A stretch of 64,000 nucleotides of DNA from the NCBI GenBank assembly GCA_021323735.1, contig JAJPKM010000048.1, positions 96,060-160,059 on the forward strand, in the 5' to 3' direction. Position 1 is the first letter of the stretch. Every line of letters begins with the position of its first letter. The notes beneath the pieces are model-generated. The model had not been told where the DNA came from. It did not search any database and worked only from the letters and a program-made list of their open reading frames with translations. This stretch comes from Gammaproteobacteria bacterium. Lineage in GTDB: Bacteria; Pseudomonadota; Gammaproteobacteria; Steroidobacterales; Steroidobacteraceae. Position numbers and translations under genes: made by a program. This document shows, piece by piece, positions 47,004-55,943 of this stretch.

Positions 47004-48452
47004 ATGAAGTTTATTTTCCCCCATGCAGCAACGCTTGCAACAACGCTTGCAGCAACCCTCGCCGCATTCTCCGCGCTGGCGGCGCCTCCGCAGGATTCGC
47101 CGGCCGGCGAGCAACGCTTTCGCGAGCTGTACAAGGAGTTGGTCGAGACGAACACCACCTTGTCGGTGGGCAATTGCACCTTGGCCGCGGAACGTATGGC
47201 CGCACGCCTGAAGGCGGCCGGCTTTCCGGACAGCGATCTGCACCCTTTTGCGGCACCCGATCACCCGAAGGAAGGCGGCCTGGTCGCCGTCTATCCCGGC
47301 CGGGACCTTAAGCTGAAAGGTATTCTGCTGCTCGCGCACATCGATGTGGTGGAGGCCAAGCGGGAGGATTGGACTCGCGACCCTTTCACTCTGATCGAAG
47401 AGAATGGCTCGTTCTACGCGCGCGGCGCCAGCGACGACAAAGCCGAGGCGGCGATTTGGGTGGACACCCTGATCCGTTATCGATCCGAGAACTACCACCC
47501 GAAGCGCACCATCAAAGTGGCGCTCACCTGCGGCGAGGAGACTGCGGGCGCCTTCAACGGCGCCGATTGGCTCACACGCAACCGCCGCGACCTCATCGAC
47601 GCGGCGTTCGCCCTCAACGAGGGTGGGGCCGGCGAACTCGATGCCGCCGGAAAGCGGGTCGCGCTCGAAGTGGAGGCAGGAGAGAAATTTCCGCAGAATT
47701 ACCGGCTGGAAGTGACCAACAAAGGCGGCCATAGCTCGCGGCCGCTGAAGGACAACGCGATTTATCATCTGGCCGCAGCCCTCACGCGCATCAGCGCTTA
47801 CGAGTTCCCCGCTCAGTTCACCGACGGCAATCGTGCCTACTTCTCCGGGATGGCGAAGATCTTGGTGGCCAAGGGTGACTCCGAAACGGCGAATGCCATG
47901 AATGCGTTCCTGAAGAACCCCAACGATACGCGCTCGCTGGCTCTGGTCTCCGCAAAAGATCCCAGCTGGAATGCCACGCTGCGCACCACCTGCGTCGCCA
48001 CCATGCTCGACGCCGGGCATGCCACGAACGCGCTGCCGCAGCGCGCGCGCGCGAACATCAATTGCCGAATCTTTCCGGGTGTCACCGCCGAAGCGGTACG
48101 CGCCAAGCTCGAGGAGTTGGTGGCCGACCCGGCGGTCAAGATCTCCACGCCCGAGACGCGTGGTCCAACCGCATCTCCGCCGCCGCTCACGCCCGAGATC
48201 ATGGCGCCCATCGAGAAACTCGCCGCCGAGTTCTGGCCGGGCGTGCCGGTGCTGCCCATCCTGCAGGCGGGAGCGACCGACGGTGAATTCACCAATGCCG
48301 TCGGCATCCCCACCTTCGGTGTAGAACCGGTGTTCGTGGGGCCGGACCTTGGCAACATCCACGGCATCAACGAGTACGTCGGCGTGAGGTCGCTGCTCGA
48401 AGGCCGCGAATTCTTGTACCGGCTGGTCAAGATTTACGCGGAGCAGAAATAG
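47004..48452 (+). CDS. exported M20/M25/M40 family metallopeptidase
   Basis: 482 residues with a signal peptide (LATTLAATLAAFSALAAPP), encoded partly by a short DNA tandem repeat at 47024-47060. Two-zinc M20 pattern: LLLAHIDVVEAKREDW, the bridging Asp region ARGASDDKAEAAIWV, Glu pair in CGEETAGAFNGADW, and the C-terminal His in NIHGINEYVG. The lid domain contains RLEVTNKGGHSSRP. Periplasmic dipeptidase or aminoacylase activity is likely. It is 27 nt after the amidohydrolase pair, so all three may act in peptide or amide turnover. Confidence 0.91.
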   Translation: MKFIFPHAATLATTLAATLAAFSALAAPPQDSPAGEQRFRELYKELVETNTTLSVGNCTLAAERMAARLKAAGFPDSDLHPFAAPDHPKEGGLVAVYPGRDLKLKGILLLAHIDVVEAKREDWTRDPFTLIEENGSFYARGASDDKAEAAIWVDTLIRYRSENYHPKRTIKVALTCGEETAGAFNGADWLTRNRRDLIDAAFALNEGGAGELDAAGKRVALEVEAGEKFPQNYRLEVTNKGGHSSRPLKDNAIYHLAAALTRISAYEFPAQFTDGNRAYFSGMAKILVAKGDSETANAMNAFLKNPNDTRSLALVSAKDPSWNATLRTTCVATMLDAGHATNALPQRARANINCRIFPGVTAEAVRAKLEELVADPAVKISTPETRGPTASPPPLTPEIMAPIEKLAAEFWPGVPVLPILQAGATDGEFTNAVGIPTFGVEPVFVGPDLGNIHGINEYVGVRSLLEGREFLYRLVKIYAEQK

Positions 48453-48493
48453 CGTCGGACAGCGGAAAATTCGCAGCAGAGAGAAGGACAGGC

Positions 48494-48967
48494 ATGACGG
48501 CATTTGATTTGACTCCTCCCAACGAGGTCCAGCGCCGCGACATCAGCGCCGGACTGAACCCCGACGAACGCCGCGTGCTGCTGCAGCATGGCACCGAGGC
48601 CGCCTTTTGCGGCGCCTTCCTGGATAACAAGAAGGACGGCACGTACACCTGCCGCTTTTGCGGACTGCCCTTGTTTCGATCGAACGCCAAGTTCGACTCG
48701 GGCACCGGTTGGCCGAGCTTCTTTCAGCCCTACCATGAATCTCACATCAAACGTATTCGCGACACCAGCCATGGCATGGTTCGCGTGGAAGAGGTGTGCG
48801 CGCGATGCGGCAGCCATCTCGGCCACGTGTTTCCCGATGGCCCACGTCCCACGGGCGAGCGGCATTGCCTCAACTCCGTATCGATGTCTTTCACCGAGCG
48901 CGGCAAGGCCCTGCCCGACGTGCTCGGTCGCGGCTCTCCGGAGGGAGCGCCGGATTCCGCCGGTTAA
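48494..48967 (+). CDS. msrB: peptide-methionine (R)-S-oxide reductase
   Basis: 157-residue repair enzyme that reduces methionine-R-sulfoxide in proteins. Two CxxC pairs bind structural zinc (CRFCGLPLF and CARCGSHLGHVF); the catalytic Cys is in GERHCLNSVSMSF. FDSGTGWPSFFQP is the MsrB signature. No signal peptide, so cytoplasmic. AGAGAAGGACAGGC precedes the ATG at good distance. It lies 41 nt after the M20 peptidase and is the second methionine-sulfoxide reductase in this stretch. Confidence 0.96.
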   Translation: MTAFDLTPPNEVQRRDISAGLNPDERRVLLQHGTEAAFCGAFLDNKKDGTYTCRFCGLPLFRSNAKFDSGTGWPSFFQPYHESHIKRIRDTSHGMVRVEEVCARCGSHLGHVFPDGPRPTGERHCLNSVSMSFTERGKALPDVLGRGSPEGAPDSAG

Positions 48968-49012
48968 CCAACAGCCCTCGCCGACCAACCAACAACTGCC
49001 CAGGTACTTCGA

Positions 49013-49672
49013 GTGGATACGAAACTTCGACCTTCGGTAAAACCTGTGCCGATCTCGCAGCTGCGGCCAACTCAGATGACGGTCGGGCTCGGAGAGGTGG
49101 ACGAGCGGCGCAATCACTGGCGGCAGCAGGAGGGAAAACGCGCGGCGAAGTTTCTCGGTAAGCACATGATCCCCGTGATCTTGGGCCCGCGGGGACGCCA
49201 CTACCTGATCGACAACCATCACCTGGCGCGGGCTCTGTACGATGAAGGTGTGAAGAGCGTCCTCACCTTGGTGATCGCGGATCTGCGCAAGCTCGACAGC
49301 GCGGCCTTCTGGTTCGTCATGGACAACCGCGGGTGGCTGCACCCTTACGATGAGCATGGCCGCCGGCGCTCTCACGAAGAACTACCGAGTTCCGTCAAGG
49401 ACTTGCGCGACGATCCGTTCCGATCCCTCGCCGGTCAGCTGCGCCGATCCGGCGGCTTCGCCAAGGAAACAGTCCCGTTTGCCGAATTTCTCTGGGCAGA
49501 CTTCCTGCGCCGCCGCATCAAGAGAAAGCTGGTCCAGAAGGACTTCCGCCGTGCGTTGAAGGAAGCCATGACGTTGGCCAAGAGCAGCGTCGCTGACTAC
49601 CTGCCCGGATGGTGCGGGCCCGTGGTGGACAACGGCAACGGCGCGGGCAAGCGCTCAAAAAGGTCGGCGTAA
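49013..49672 (+). CDS. ParB-like protein (ParBc_2 type)
   Basis: 219 residues from GTG 49013. Features of the ParB-like/sulfiredoxin fold: PISQLRPTQMTVGLGEVDERR, IPVILGPRGRHYLIDNHHLARAL, and the helical tail IKRKLVQKDFRRALKEAMTLAKSSVADYLPGW. The DNHH motif is typical of the ParBc_2 group (COG4318). Not a chromosome-partition ParB: the helix-turn-helix and CTP-binding region are absent. Function unknown. The frame continues open for 56 codons after the TAA; see the following feature. Confidence 0.82.
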   Translation: MDTKLRPSVKPVPISQLRPTQMTVGLGEVDERRNHWRQQEGKRAAKFLGKHMIPVILGPRGRHYLIDNHHLARALYDEGVKSVLTLVIADLRKLDSAAFWFVMDNRGWLHPYDEHGRRRSHEELPSSVKDLRDDPFRSLAGQLRRSGGFAKETVPFAEFLWADFLRRRIKRKLVQKDFRRALKEAMTLAKSSVADYLPGWCGPVVDNGNGAGKRSKRSA

Positions 49673-49843
49673 CCCGGGCGCGAATACAATGTCGACCCCA
49701 GCCAGGGCGGCGCCTTTGGGCTCGACACTGCCGCTCACGGCCGATTCAACTTCGCCGTGATCGACGATGTCACCAACAGCCTCGCCGTCACCCAGGTTCG
49801 CGATCGGTTTCGAGCAGGGATTGAGGTTTTGAGCCGAGTTTGA
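49673..49843 (+). pseudogene. 56-codon open stretch in frame after the ParB-like stop (possible gene remnant)
   Basis: Immediately after the ParB-like TAA, the same frame stays open to TGA 49841-49843 and reads like protein: GGAFGLDTAAHGRFNFAVID then DVTNSLAVTQVRDRF. It has no start codon of its own and no recognised family. It could be the decayed end of a longer or different gene, or chance. Confidence 0.3.
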
Positions 49844-49850
49844 GCGCCCA

Positions 49851-52040
49851 TCAGTTTTGCGCGGGTTTGTCATAGTCAAAACCGCCGGGCTTGGCCTTCT
49901 TCGGTGCGCCGAATCCGTAGACAATGCCGATGTACGCAACTTGCCCTACCTGTTCGCGTTCGTAGCGGTCGGTCAGCGTGGGCGTCCCGACAAAACGGCG
50001 AAACACTTGGCCGTTGAATAAGTTCGAGACCGTGATGAGGGCGGAGAGCTGGGGGCGAATCTGATGCCGGAACCCCACGTTTACCAGGTCGATGGCGCCG
50101 ACAAAACCTTGCGGCGTCAAGCGTTTATCGGACCGCGTAAATGATATCTGCGCCGTATCGGACGACGTGGGATGGTAGTCTAGACTGGCCTTTGCGTTGA
50201 CGCCGGTGGTGGATTTGAGGCCGCCGGCTGCCAGCGCAGTGGCGTCGATCTGGTCATGGAACAGATTCCCGCTAACCCCGTATGACAGCGTCGAGGTCAA
50301 GCGACCGTTCGCGCTGAAGTCGAGTCCGGCAGCGGTATCCTTGGCCAGATTTTCCTTGGTGATGAGCACCACGTCGGCGCTGACTATCTGCGTCACGTCG
50401 GTCGTGCTGTCGCGGTTGCGACGCAGATATCCCGTCAACCCATAGCTCAAGCTCTTCGTGTCAAAGCTGTATCCAACCTCGAAGGATTGCGTATCCTCCG
50501 GCAAAAGGTTCGGATTGCCGGCCCGCAGATTGTGCGTATCCTGACGATCGACGTACGGATTCAGTGCCTCTGGATCCGGACGGGTCACCCGCCGGCCGAT
50601 ACTCAACGACAGCGTGGAGTCCTCTGACAGACTGCGCTCCAGGTGTAGGCTCGGGTAGGCCCTTGTGTAATGCTGGTGAAGCGCCTCGACCCCGGTGACA
50701 TCGGAAAATGCATCGCTGGTCTTCTCCACTCGCCAGCCCGCAAGCAAGCTCCATCCGGACAGTGCGGTCTGGTAGCTACCGTAAATGGCATCGATCTGTT
50801 GCCGGTACTTGAAATAGTTGGTGATGGCGGGGATCAAGATCCGCAGCCCCGTGTTGGGATCGACGGTGTCGCCCGAGTTGCCGAAGGCGTCGTGGTCTTG
50901 CTCAACATCCAATCCCAGCTTCACCATGCGGCTGTCCGCGAGCGGCAGCGAATAATCCGCACTGAACTCCGTGGTGGCAATATCGAGGCTGAGATTCAGG
51001 TCATCGTAGCTGGGTACTGCCACCGGCAGGGTATAGATGTTGGAATAGTCATAGTGCTCTCGCTCGCTGACCAGCGAATGCCGAAGCGCAATGCTCAAAG
51101 CCTCCTCAGGCCGCGACAGCTTGCGATCGAACTGGATCTTCTCCTCGTTATCCAGTCGATATTCATGACCCACGCTGTTGCGATCCGAAATGCTGGACGG
51201 CGTTCCGGCGGGGAACGCGCTTTCGTCGAGCTGGACGAAATTTCGATCGCCGAAACGTTCTCGACGAGTCAGTGCAACGCCCAGCGATTGACGGTCATCG
51301 ATATGAAAGTCCATCGCGGCGTTGAGCGATGGCGAGAGTCGCCGCACGTGCTCGTCCAGATCTTCTTGGCTGAGCACGAGACTCTGCATGATCGGGTCGA
51401 CCGCGGCCCGGTGGTCGGTGATGTCTCGCTGCCGATCGTCCTGGCGCAATCCAATGCCGCCTGAAAAAGTCGTGGCGCCGACGGTATAATTGCCACTGGC
51501 CGAGAGCACGTAGCGCTGATCATTGCCGGCCGTGGCTTGGACAGTGCCCAGAGGGCCCGCGGCAGAGGCCTTTTTTGTGACGATGTTGATGACCCCGGCG
51601 GCGCCGTCGGCTTTGAACTGCGCCGGGGGATTCGCCAGGACTTCTACCCTCGCGATCTCGTTCGCCGGCAATTGCAGAAGCCCGTCGGCCGCGGCGGCAC
51701 CCGTCAACTGCGCGGAACGTTTGCCGTCAATGAGAATGATGACATTGCTGTCGCCGCGCAAGCTGACGACACCGTCCGCATCGACTTCCACCGACGGGAT
51801 GTCGTTCAGGACGTCGGCGGCGGTACCCGTTGTGCTTTGTAGGTCCACAGTGACATCGTAGACCCTACGATCGATCAATCTCTGTACCGGCGATTTGTGT
51901 GCGGTAACCACTATTTCCTCCAGCGCGTCCGGCTCAGGTTGCGGTCCCGAGTCCGGGAGCACCGTACTCGCCGACGCGCCGATATGACCGGCAAACACTC
52001 CTATGGCCACGCAGGCCAGCCGATTGCACGCAAAACTCAT
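49851..52040 (-). CDS. TonB-dependent outer-membrane receptor
   Basis: 729 residues. Signal peptide about 1-24 (CNRLACVAIGVFAGHIGASA), TonB-box-like EEIVVTA, then the plug domain (VLNDIPSVEVDADGVVSLRG, IILIDGKRSAQL, GVINIVTKKA) and a large barrel with many aromatic-rich strands ending before a short C-terminal tail. Matches the family with the OMP_b-brl_3 barrel. Uptake substrate cannot be predicted. It is the last gene of an OmpR regulator-kinase-receptor operon, 36 nt after the kinase stop. Confidence 0.9.
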   Translation of the reverse strand: MSFACNRLACVAIGVFAGHIGASASTVLPDSGPQPEPDALEEIVVTAHKSPVQRLIDRRVYDVTVDLQSTTGTAADVLNDIPSVEVDADGVVSLRGDSNVIILIDGKRSAQLTGAAAADGLLQLPANEIARVEVLANPPAQFKADGAAGVINIVTKKASAAGPLGTVQATAGNDQRYVLSASGNYTVGATTFSGGIGLRQDDRQRDITDHRAAVDPIMQSLVLSQEDLDEHVRRLSPSLNAAMDFHIDDRQSLGVALTRRERFGDRNFVQLDESAFPAGTPSSISDRNSVGHEYRLDNEEKIQFDRKLSRPEEALSIALRHSLVSEREHYDYSNIYTLPVAVPSYDDLNLSLDIATTEFSADYSLPLADSRMVKLGLDVEQDHDAFGNSGDTVDPNTGLRILIPAITNYFKYRQQIDAIYGSYQTALSGWSLLAGWRVEKTSDAFSDVTGVEALHQHYTRAYPSLHLERSLSEDSTLSLSIGRRVTRPDPEALNPYVDRQDTHNLRAGNPNLLPEDTQSFEVGYSFDTKSLSYGLTGYLRRNRDSTTDVTQIVSADVVLITKENLAKDTAAGLDFSANGRLTSTLSYGVSGNLFHDQIDATALAAGGLKSTTGVNAKASLDYHPTSSDTAQISFTRSDKRLTPQGFVGAIDLVNVGFRHQIRPQLSALITVSNLFNGQVFRRFVGTPTLTDRYEREQVGQVAYIGIVYGFGAPKKAKPGGFDYDKPAQN

Positions 52041-52076
52041 CTTACGGGTTACTCGCTCCGCTCGAATCTTTGCGGG

Positions 52077-53429
52077 TCATGCCAGCCCCTCGAGCAGCAC
52101 GGTCGCGCGTAGACCCGGCTCTGCGTCCGACAGGTCCAGAGTGGCATCATGCACTTTGACGATGGCGGCCACCAAGCTGAGGCCCAGCCCGTTGCCCACC
52201 GTCGTGCGGCTGGCCTCGAGGCGGAAGAATCGCTGCAGCACCTTGCTCCGCAGATGCTCCGGGATGCCGCGGCCATTGTCGGTGACGCTGGTGCGCACGA
52301 ATCGCCCGTCCTTGCGGGCTGCAACATGGATGGTGGATCCGCGTGGCGAGTGGCGCAAGGCGTTCTCGATCAAGTTGGCGAATAGCTGCATCAACAATTC
52401 GCGCTCGCCGCTGACCGTCAGCGAGGACTCGATCGCTTCGATCAAGGTCTGACCATTCTCGTCTGCCATGGGACGATACAATTCCGCGGTAGTGGCCAGA
52501 AGATCACTCAGCTGCACTGCCTTGAACCCCGCACGCCGATTGCCGCTCTCAATTTGCGCAATGCGCAGCAGCGCGCCAAAGATGGCGAGAATCGAGTCGA
52601 TTTCAACGACGGCATTCTCCAGTGTTTGGCGGGACGAGACCGCTTCTTCGGGTCGAATTGCCAATTCCAGACGCTGCCGCAGACGGGTCAACGGGGTGCG
52701 CAGGTCGTGCGCAATATCGGTGGTGACCTGTCGCAGGTCGTTCATCAATGCGGCGATTCGATCCAGCATGGCATTGATGCTGCCGGCCAAATGGTCCAGT
52801 TCGTCTCCGGCTCGCGTGACCGGCAGGCGCTTATCCAGATCTTCGCCGATAATGGTCCGGCTGGTCGTGCTGATGGTTTCGATTCTATGCATCAACCGCC
52901 CGCTCATGATCAAGCCGCCCAGCAACGCCAACACGATGGAGGCGGCCAGCCCCCACGCGAAGGTTCCGACGACCATCTCCTCCATCTCGAGCAACTGACG
53001 CGTGCTCCATCCCACGAATAGATAGGCATCGGGCAATTTGACGCCGCGCCCACGGATGGCGGAAAACGGCGACGCCGGCGCCTTTGAGGAGGCTTCCGGC
53101 CATTCGCGCACGCCTTCCCGAGGATCCAGAGCAGGCAGACTCCCGGCTTCGACCGCGCCGCGCGAATCTTGCAGCAGGTAATAGAACCCGGAAGGATGCT
53201 TGGAGAGCACCTGTACGACGCCTCGAAGAGCATCCAGCCGCTCGCTCGGCGAGTCGGCCAGAATCTCTTCTATTTCATTCATGACGCTATCATCTATCTG
53301 ATGTCGCATGAATCGGGTCGTGGATATGAAGATCACGCTCGACAGGATCACGAATGTGATACCGGTCAGCGTGGCATACATGAGCGCGAGGCGAAAACTC
53401 GAGGTTCGAAAGACTCTATAGGGGAACAC
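52077..53429 (-). CDS. sensor histidine kinase (EnvZ/QseC type)
   Basis: 450 residues. First membrane helix about 11-35 (LALMYATLTGITFVILSSVIF), periplasmic sensor region, second helix about 160-182 (GTFAWGLAASIVLALLGGLIM), HAMP, dimerisation H-box TTDIAHDLRTPLTRLRQRLE, and the ATPase domain with NLIENALRHSPRG and TVGNGLGLSLVAAIV. Its start overlaps the OmpR-family regulator stop by 14 nt, marking a cognate pair. The signal may relate to the TonB receptor downstream. Confidence 0.92.
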   Translation of the reverse strand: MFPYRVFRTSSFRLALMYATLTGITFVILSSVIFISTTRFMRHQIDDSVMNEIEEILADSPSERLDALRGVVQVLSKHPSGFYYLLQDSRGAVEAGSLPALDPREGVREWPEASSKAPASPFSAIRGRGVKLPDAYLFVGWSTRQLLEMEEMVVGTFAWGLAASIVLALLGGLIMSGRLMHRIETISTTSRTIIGEDLDKRLPVTRAGDELDHLAGSINAMLDRIAALMNDLRQVTTDIAHDLRTPLTRLRQRLELAIRPEEAVSSRQTLENAVVEIDSILAIFGALLRIAQIESGNRRAGFKAVQLSDLLATTAELYRPMADENGQTLIEAIESSLTVSGERELLMQLFANLIENALRHSPRGSTIHVAARKDGRFVRTSVTDNGRGIPEHLRSKVLQRFFRLEASRTTVGNGLGLSLVAAIVKVHDATLDLSDAEPGLRATVLLEGLA

Positions 53430-54093
53430 GAAGCGTATACCCGATGCCGCGTAGCGTATGAATCAGTGGCACCGCCTTGCCGCGATCGATCTTGCTTCGC
53501 AGGCGGCTTATATGCGTTTCGACCACAGTGGTGTTCGGTTCAAAATGCACGTCCCAAACGTTTTCCAGCAGCATGGCCCGCGTCACGGTCTGTTCGGCAT
53601 GTTTCATCAAGTATTCGAGCAGCCGAAATTCACGCGGCAGCAACTCGACCGTGGTTTCGCCTCGCCTGACCGAACGGGTGAGCAGGTCGATTTCCAGGTC
53701 CGCGACCTTCAGAATGGTCTCCACCGCCAAACGCGGACTTCTGCGCCCCAACGCGGCAACCCGCGCGAGAAGCTCCGCAAAGGAAAATGGTTTGACCAGG
53801 TAATCATACGCACCCGCATTCAAGCCATGCACTCGGTCATCCACCCCGCCAAGGGTCGTCAGGAATAACACGGGAGTGATCTTGCCGGCGCGCCGCAACT
53901 CTTGAACGACACTCAAGCCGTCCATTTCCGGCACCATGCGGTCGACGATGAGAAGATCCCAGTTCTCCGCCGTGGCCAGACGCAGTCCGTCGAGGCCCGC
54001 ATAGGCGAGCGACGTCGTATGTCCGTCCTCCGCCAATCCTCGGGAGATGTAGTAGGCCGTCTCCCTGTCGTCTTCAATCAGCAAGATTCTCAT
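53416..54093 (-). CDS. OmpR-family response regulator
   Basis: 225 residues. REC domain with EDD acidic pocket, phosphoacceptor in LLIVDRMVPEMDG and YLVKPFSFAELLARV; then the winged-helix DNA-binding domain (REFRLLEYLMKHAEQTVTRAMLLENVW, NTTVVETHISRLRSKIDRG). A CopR/QseB-like receiver. The overlap of 14 nt with the kinase gene suggests coupled translation. Likely controls the TonB-dependent receptor in the same operon. Confidence 0.93.
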   Translation of the reverse strand: MRILLIEDDRETAYYISRGLAEDGHTTSLAYAGLDGLRLATAENWDLLIVDRMVPEMDGLSVVQELRRAGKITPVLFLTTLGGVDDRVHGLNAGAYDYLVKPFSFAELLARVAALGRRSPRLAVETILKVADLEIDLLTRSVRRGETTVELLPREFRLLEYLMKHAEQTVTRAMLLENVWDVHFEPNTTVVETHISRLRSKIDRGKAVPLIHTLRGIGYTLRVPL

Positions 54094-54167
54094 TGCCCGC
54101 CGCCCGGTAACGTGCAGAGCATCGTATCACTCGTTCGTGACAGGGATTGTTTTGAGCTGATGCTTGG

Positions 54168-55943
54168 TCAGCCCCCTTGAGGGCATTCGCAAATGACACG
54201 CGTTCCGGTCGGTCGAAACGGGGCAATCTTGAACCGCGCCCCAATCATCGACGCGCGGTATTGCATGGTACGCAGCCCAAGCCCCGGGGTGTTTTGATCG
54301 GTGACCTTCACGCCCCCGCCGTCGTCGCAGATCTCCAGTCGAACACTCTCCGGCTCGATCGAAAGTGTGACCCTGATGGAATTTGCGTGCGCGTGCTTGA
54401 GCGCATTCGTGAGCGCCTCCTGCGCAATGCGATAAAGATGATCGCTGGCCGCCGGACTCAAGCCGAGTCGCGCCATTTCGCTCACCGCGATGTCCAGATT
54501 CGGGCCGGCAGGTTTCTTCAGTCGTGTGACTAGATCCCGCAACGCCCCCACCAAGCCGCCTTCGCCGCGTCCGATCGGCGAAAGCCCTCGCGCAATCGCC
54601 TGACAGGATTGAAGCGCGTGACGAACGACCTCGCATGCCTGGCCCAGATCCGCGGCATGGGGACTGTCCGCCGCACGGGCATTGCTGGCAAGCGCCGCCA
54701 GCAACAGCGACAAGCCCGTGAGCTCCTGCCCCAGTCCATCGTGCAGATCCGTGGCAAATCGACGCTGCTCTCGCCCCACGGCATCGAGGAGCGCCGCCTC
54801 GAGATTCCGGCGCTCCGAAACATCGTGAATGACGGCGACGAACAAGGGATCGCCCGGGAAAGCGGCCTCACCGATCGATATTTCCGCAGGAAAGGTGGAA
54901 CCGTCGCGGCGACGGCAGATCGGAGTGGGTACGGTGGCCAGGTGCGGCCGACGGTCCGCTGCCGTGGTGAATATCGAAGGCACGAGCACATCCATGTTGA
55001 TCCCGGTCATCTCACCCGGGGCATACCTGAACAACCTCTCGCATGCCGGATTGATCATCCGTATGGTGCCCGCGGCATCGAGCATCACGACGCCATCCAC
55101 GGCCGTGTCGATGACTGCGCGCAATTGCTGCGCCATGGATTTCAGGTCCGCCTCGGCCTTGCGCATGCTGGTCACGTCGCGCAGCCTGATGGAGGCACCC
55201 ACGACGCGTCCCAAGTTGTCGACGACGCACGCCATGCCGCAGTCGACCGGCACACGCACTCCGCCTTTACTGATTACGAAGGCATCGTCGCCCAGGGAAA
55301 GCGCCGCTTGTGAACTCAACACACGCCCTATCAAGTCTCCCGCAGCCCGATCATCGCTCGAATCGATGACGTTCACGACCTCGCGCCAGTGCTTTTGCTG
55401 CGCGTCCCGGCTCGGCCAGCCGGTGAGACGTTCGGCCACGCCGTTCATGAATCGGATGCAACCCTGCGTGTCGACCGCGATGACACCGTCCGTGATGCTG
55501 CCGAGGATGGTTGCATAGGTAAGTTGACTGTCCTCCAGCCTCTGCTCCATCTCGAAGCGATCGACCGCCACTTGGATGGCGACGATCAAGTTCCGAATGT
55601 GAAACGGCTTCAGCACGTAACCATAAGCCGAAGCGGCTCGTGCGCGTCGCAGTGTCTGTTGATCGGAGTCGCCCGTAAGATAGACGACGGGCACGCGTAT
55701 TTTCTCGTTGATCAGTTCCGAAGCGCGAATTCCATCCATGGCACCCTTGAGTCGTACGTCCATGAGAATCAGATCCGGGTGCAGTGCAACGGCGGCTTCG
55801 ATGGCCGCGGCAGCATTATCGGGCCTGGCGACGACCTCGTATCCCGCATCGGTGAGACGATCGCAAATCGCTTCAGCCACCATGCCGTCGTCTTCTGCGA
55901 CCAAGATCCGAAGACCTGTGATCGAGCGGCGTTCGGTCGACAT
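54168..55943 (-). CDS. REC-PAS-PAS histidine kinase (NarX-type transmitter)
   Basis: 591 residues from the ATG at 55943, with AAGGAG upstream. Order: receiver domain about 8-125 (ILVAEDDGMVAEAI, LILMDVRLKGAMDGI), PAS about 140-260, PAS about 275-385 (AVIDTAVDGVVMLDAAGTIRMIN), then the HisKA_3 H-box ATDLHDGLGQELTGLSLLL and ATPase LTNALKHAHANSIRVTL with GLGLRTMQYRASMIGA. No membrane helix, so cytoplasmic. Hybrid kinases of this layout relay to LuxR-type regulators; none is adjacent. The 75-nt gap to the OmpR regulator leaves co-transcription possible. Confidence 0.9.
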   Translation of the reverse strand: MSTERRSITGLRILVAEDDGMVAEAICDRLTDAGYEVVARPDNAAAAIEAAVALHPDLILMDVRLKGAMDGIRASELINEKIRVPVVYLTGDSDQQTLRRARAASAYGYVLKPFHIRNLIVAIQVAVDRFEMEQRLEDSQLTYATILGSITDGVIAVDTQGCIRFMNGVAERLTGWPSRDAQQKHWREVVNVIDSSDDRAAGDLIGRVLSSQAALSLGDDAFVISKGGVRVPVDCGMACVVDNLGRVVGASIRLRDVTSMRKAEADLKSMAQQLRAVIDTAVDGVVMLDAAGTIRMINPACERLFRYAPGEMTGINMDVLVPSIFTTAADRRPHLATVPTPICRRRDGSTFPAEISIGEAAFPGDPLFVAVIHDVSERRNLEAALLDAVGREQRRFATDLHDGLGQELTGLSLLLAALASNARAADSPHAADLGQACEVVRHALQSCQAIARGLSPIGRGEGGLVGALRDLVTRLKKPAGPNLDIAVSEMARLGLSPAASDHLYRIAQEALTNALKHAHANSIRVTLSIEPESVRLEICDDGGGVKVTDQNTPGLGLRTMQYRASMIGARFKIAPFRPTGTRVICECPQGG

